From assembly GCF_027988105.1 (NCBI RefSeq), contig NZ_JAQJZJ010000005.1:124001-188000 (forward strand): a stretch of 64,000 nucleotides of DNA, given 5' to 3'. Shown piece after piece: positions 63,435 to 64,000 of the stretch (position 1 is its first letter; each line of letters opens with the position of its first letter). Below the pieces are notes generated by a model. It saw only the letters and a program-made list of their open reading frames with translations, searched no databases and was not told the origin of the DNA. The DNA comes from Pseudomonas aestuarii. Lineage in GTDB: Bacteria; Pseudomonadota; Gammaproteobacteria; Pseudomonadales; Pseudomonadaceae. Made by a program: the position numbers and the translations under genes.

Positions 63435-64000
63435 TCACGCGGCCTGAGCTGGCGCCTGGCGGTCCGCCGCCAGGGCGCTGGCCACGGCGGCGTGGGCACG
63501 GCGTGCCAATTGGTTGCGATTCAGGCTGGCGCTGGCAATCGGCTGCAGCAGGCGAATCTGCACGTCGATCGGGTCACTGGCGAGCAGGCGCAACAGGTGC
63601 GAGAGCATGTCGTCGTCACCGACAAAGGGCGTGATCATGCAGGGCTGGCCGTCGCGCAGGTAGCGGATGGCGACCGGTTGCAGCGCCACCCCGCTATCGA
63701 TGGCGCTACTCAGCAGGCGGCCATGGAAGGTGCGCGGGACCAGGCCGTCGGTGGTGGTGCCTTCCGGGAAGATCAGCAGCGGCCGGCCCTGTCCCAGGTG
63801 GTGGCCGAGTTGCTGGTTGAGCAGGTTGCTATCCGCCGCACCCCGGCGGATGAACAGGGTGCCGGCCTGGTGCGCCAGCCAGCCAGCCAGCGGCCAGGCA
63901 CGCACCTCGGCCTTGGACAGGAACGACAGCGGCGCGAGCATGCCGAGCAGGGGGATATCGGTCCAGGAGATGTGGTTGCTGACCCACAGCATCGGCTGCT
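63435..64000 (-). CDS. 1-acylglycerol-3-phosphate acyltransferase (PlsC-like), 5' end outside window
   Basis: The last 188 codons of a PlsC-family acyltransferase; the frame is still open at the right edge. Catalytic HX4D is visible as NHISWTD, the acceptor-site motif as LIFPEGTTTDG, and GTLFIRRG lies between. In full form such proteins have an N-terminal membrane helix and acylate lysophospholipids (LPA to PA, or lyso-ornithine lipid). No gene symbol can be given without the N-terminus. Confidence 0.82.
   Translation of the reverse strand, partial: QPMLWVSNHISWTDIPLLGMLAPLSFLSKAEVRAWPLAGWLAHQAGTLFIRRGAADSNLLNQQLGHHLGQGRPLLIFPEGTTTDGLVPRTFHGRLLSSAIDSGVALQPVAIRYLRDGQPCMITPFVGDDDMLSHLLRLLASDPIDVQIRLLQPIASASLNRNQLARRAHAAVASALAADRQAPAQAA

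Overview
The window reads as a chromosomal segment of a gamma-proteobacterium, almost certainly Pseudomonas. The evidence is the GC-rich codon use, the RhlB helicase with a Pseudomonas-type N-terminal extension, the aapJQMP general amino-acid transporter, rlhA, moaCDE, a PIN-PhoH protein, Pseudomonas-like intergenic palindromes, and the KauB/SpuC-like amine enzymes. No rRNA, tRNA, CRISPR array, transposase or phage gene was recognised.

The most distinctive part is 1.0-11.8 kb. It is visibly richer in A+T than its flanks and carries a complete dimethylsulfoniopropionate (DMSP) catabolic cluster. A LysR regulator (dddR candidate) is followed by dddD (fused class-III CoA-transferase/DMS-releasing enzyme), dddT (BCCT importer), dddB (iron alcohol dehydrogenase) and dddC (malonate-semialdehyde dehydrogenase). 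Then come acuR (TetR repressor) and acuI (acryloyl-CoA reductase). DMSP would enter through DddT. DddD would convert it to DMS and 3-hydroxypropionyl-CoA, and DddB/DddC would oxidise the C3 unit to acetyl-CoA. AcuI would detoxify or reduce acryloyl-CoA to propionyl-CoA. acuR appears leaderless, with the same operator repeated in front of acuI. A 166-bp perfectly centred palindrome lies between dddC and acuR, and short inverted repeats bracket the block.

11.8-28.3 kb is mostly core genome: a ProQ-family RNA chaperone, rlhA, hemerythrin, a glycine-zipper lipoprotein, an EamA exporter, a GAF-GAF-GGDEF-EAL protein, a cupin, an SDR operon, yaaA, dmeF, a PhoH-like gene and moaCDE.

28.4-45.9 kb is a catabolic region with four LysR regulators. 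It holds an amine module (class-III aminotransferase, APC permease, aldehyde dehydrogenase) and a glyoxalase-like gene with its own regulator. It also holds a four-gene operon (flavin monooxygenase, Rid protein lacking the usual Arg, DUF1028, ArgE-like deacylase). That operon diverges from a basic-amino-acid-type ABC transporter that is joined to a fold-III PLP decarboxylase. The substrate is not evident; this is the best candidate for an undescribed pathway.

46-64 kb holds rhlB, an M19 dipeptidase, a cNMP-domain diguanylate cyclase, an esterase/acyl-CoA synthetase pair, and aapJQMP behind a sigma-54 promoter match. It continues with an ArsR/old-yellow-enzyme operon, acpH, and a P-type ATPase divergent from a tandem universal stress protein around a shared ANR/FNR-like box. 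A truncated PlsC-type acyltransferase closes the window.
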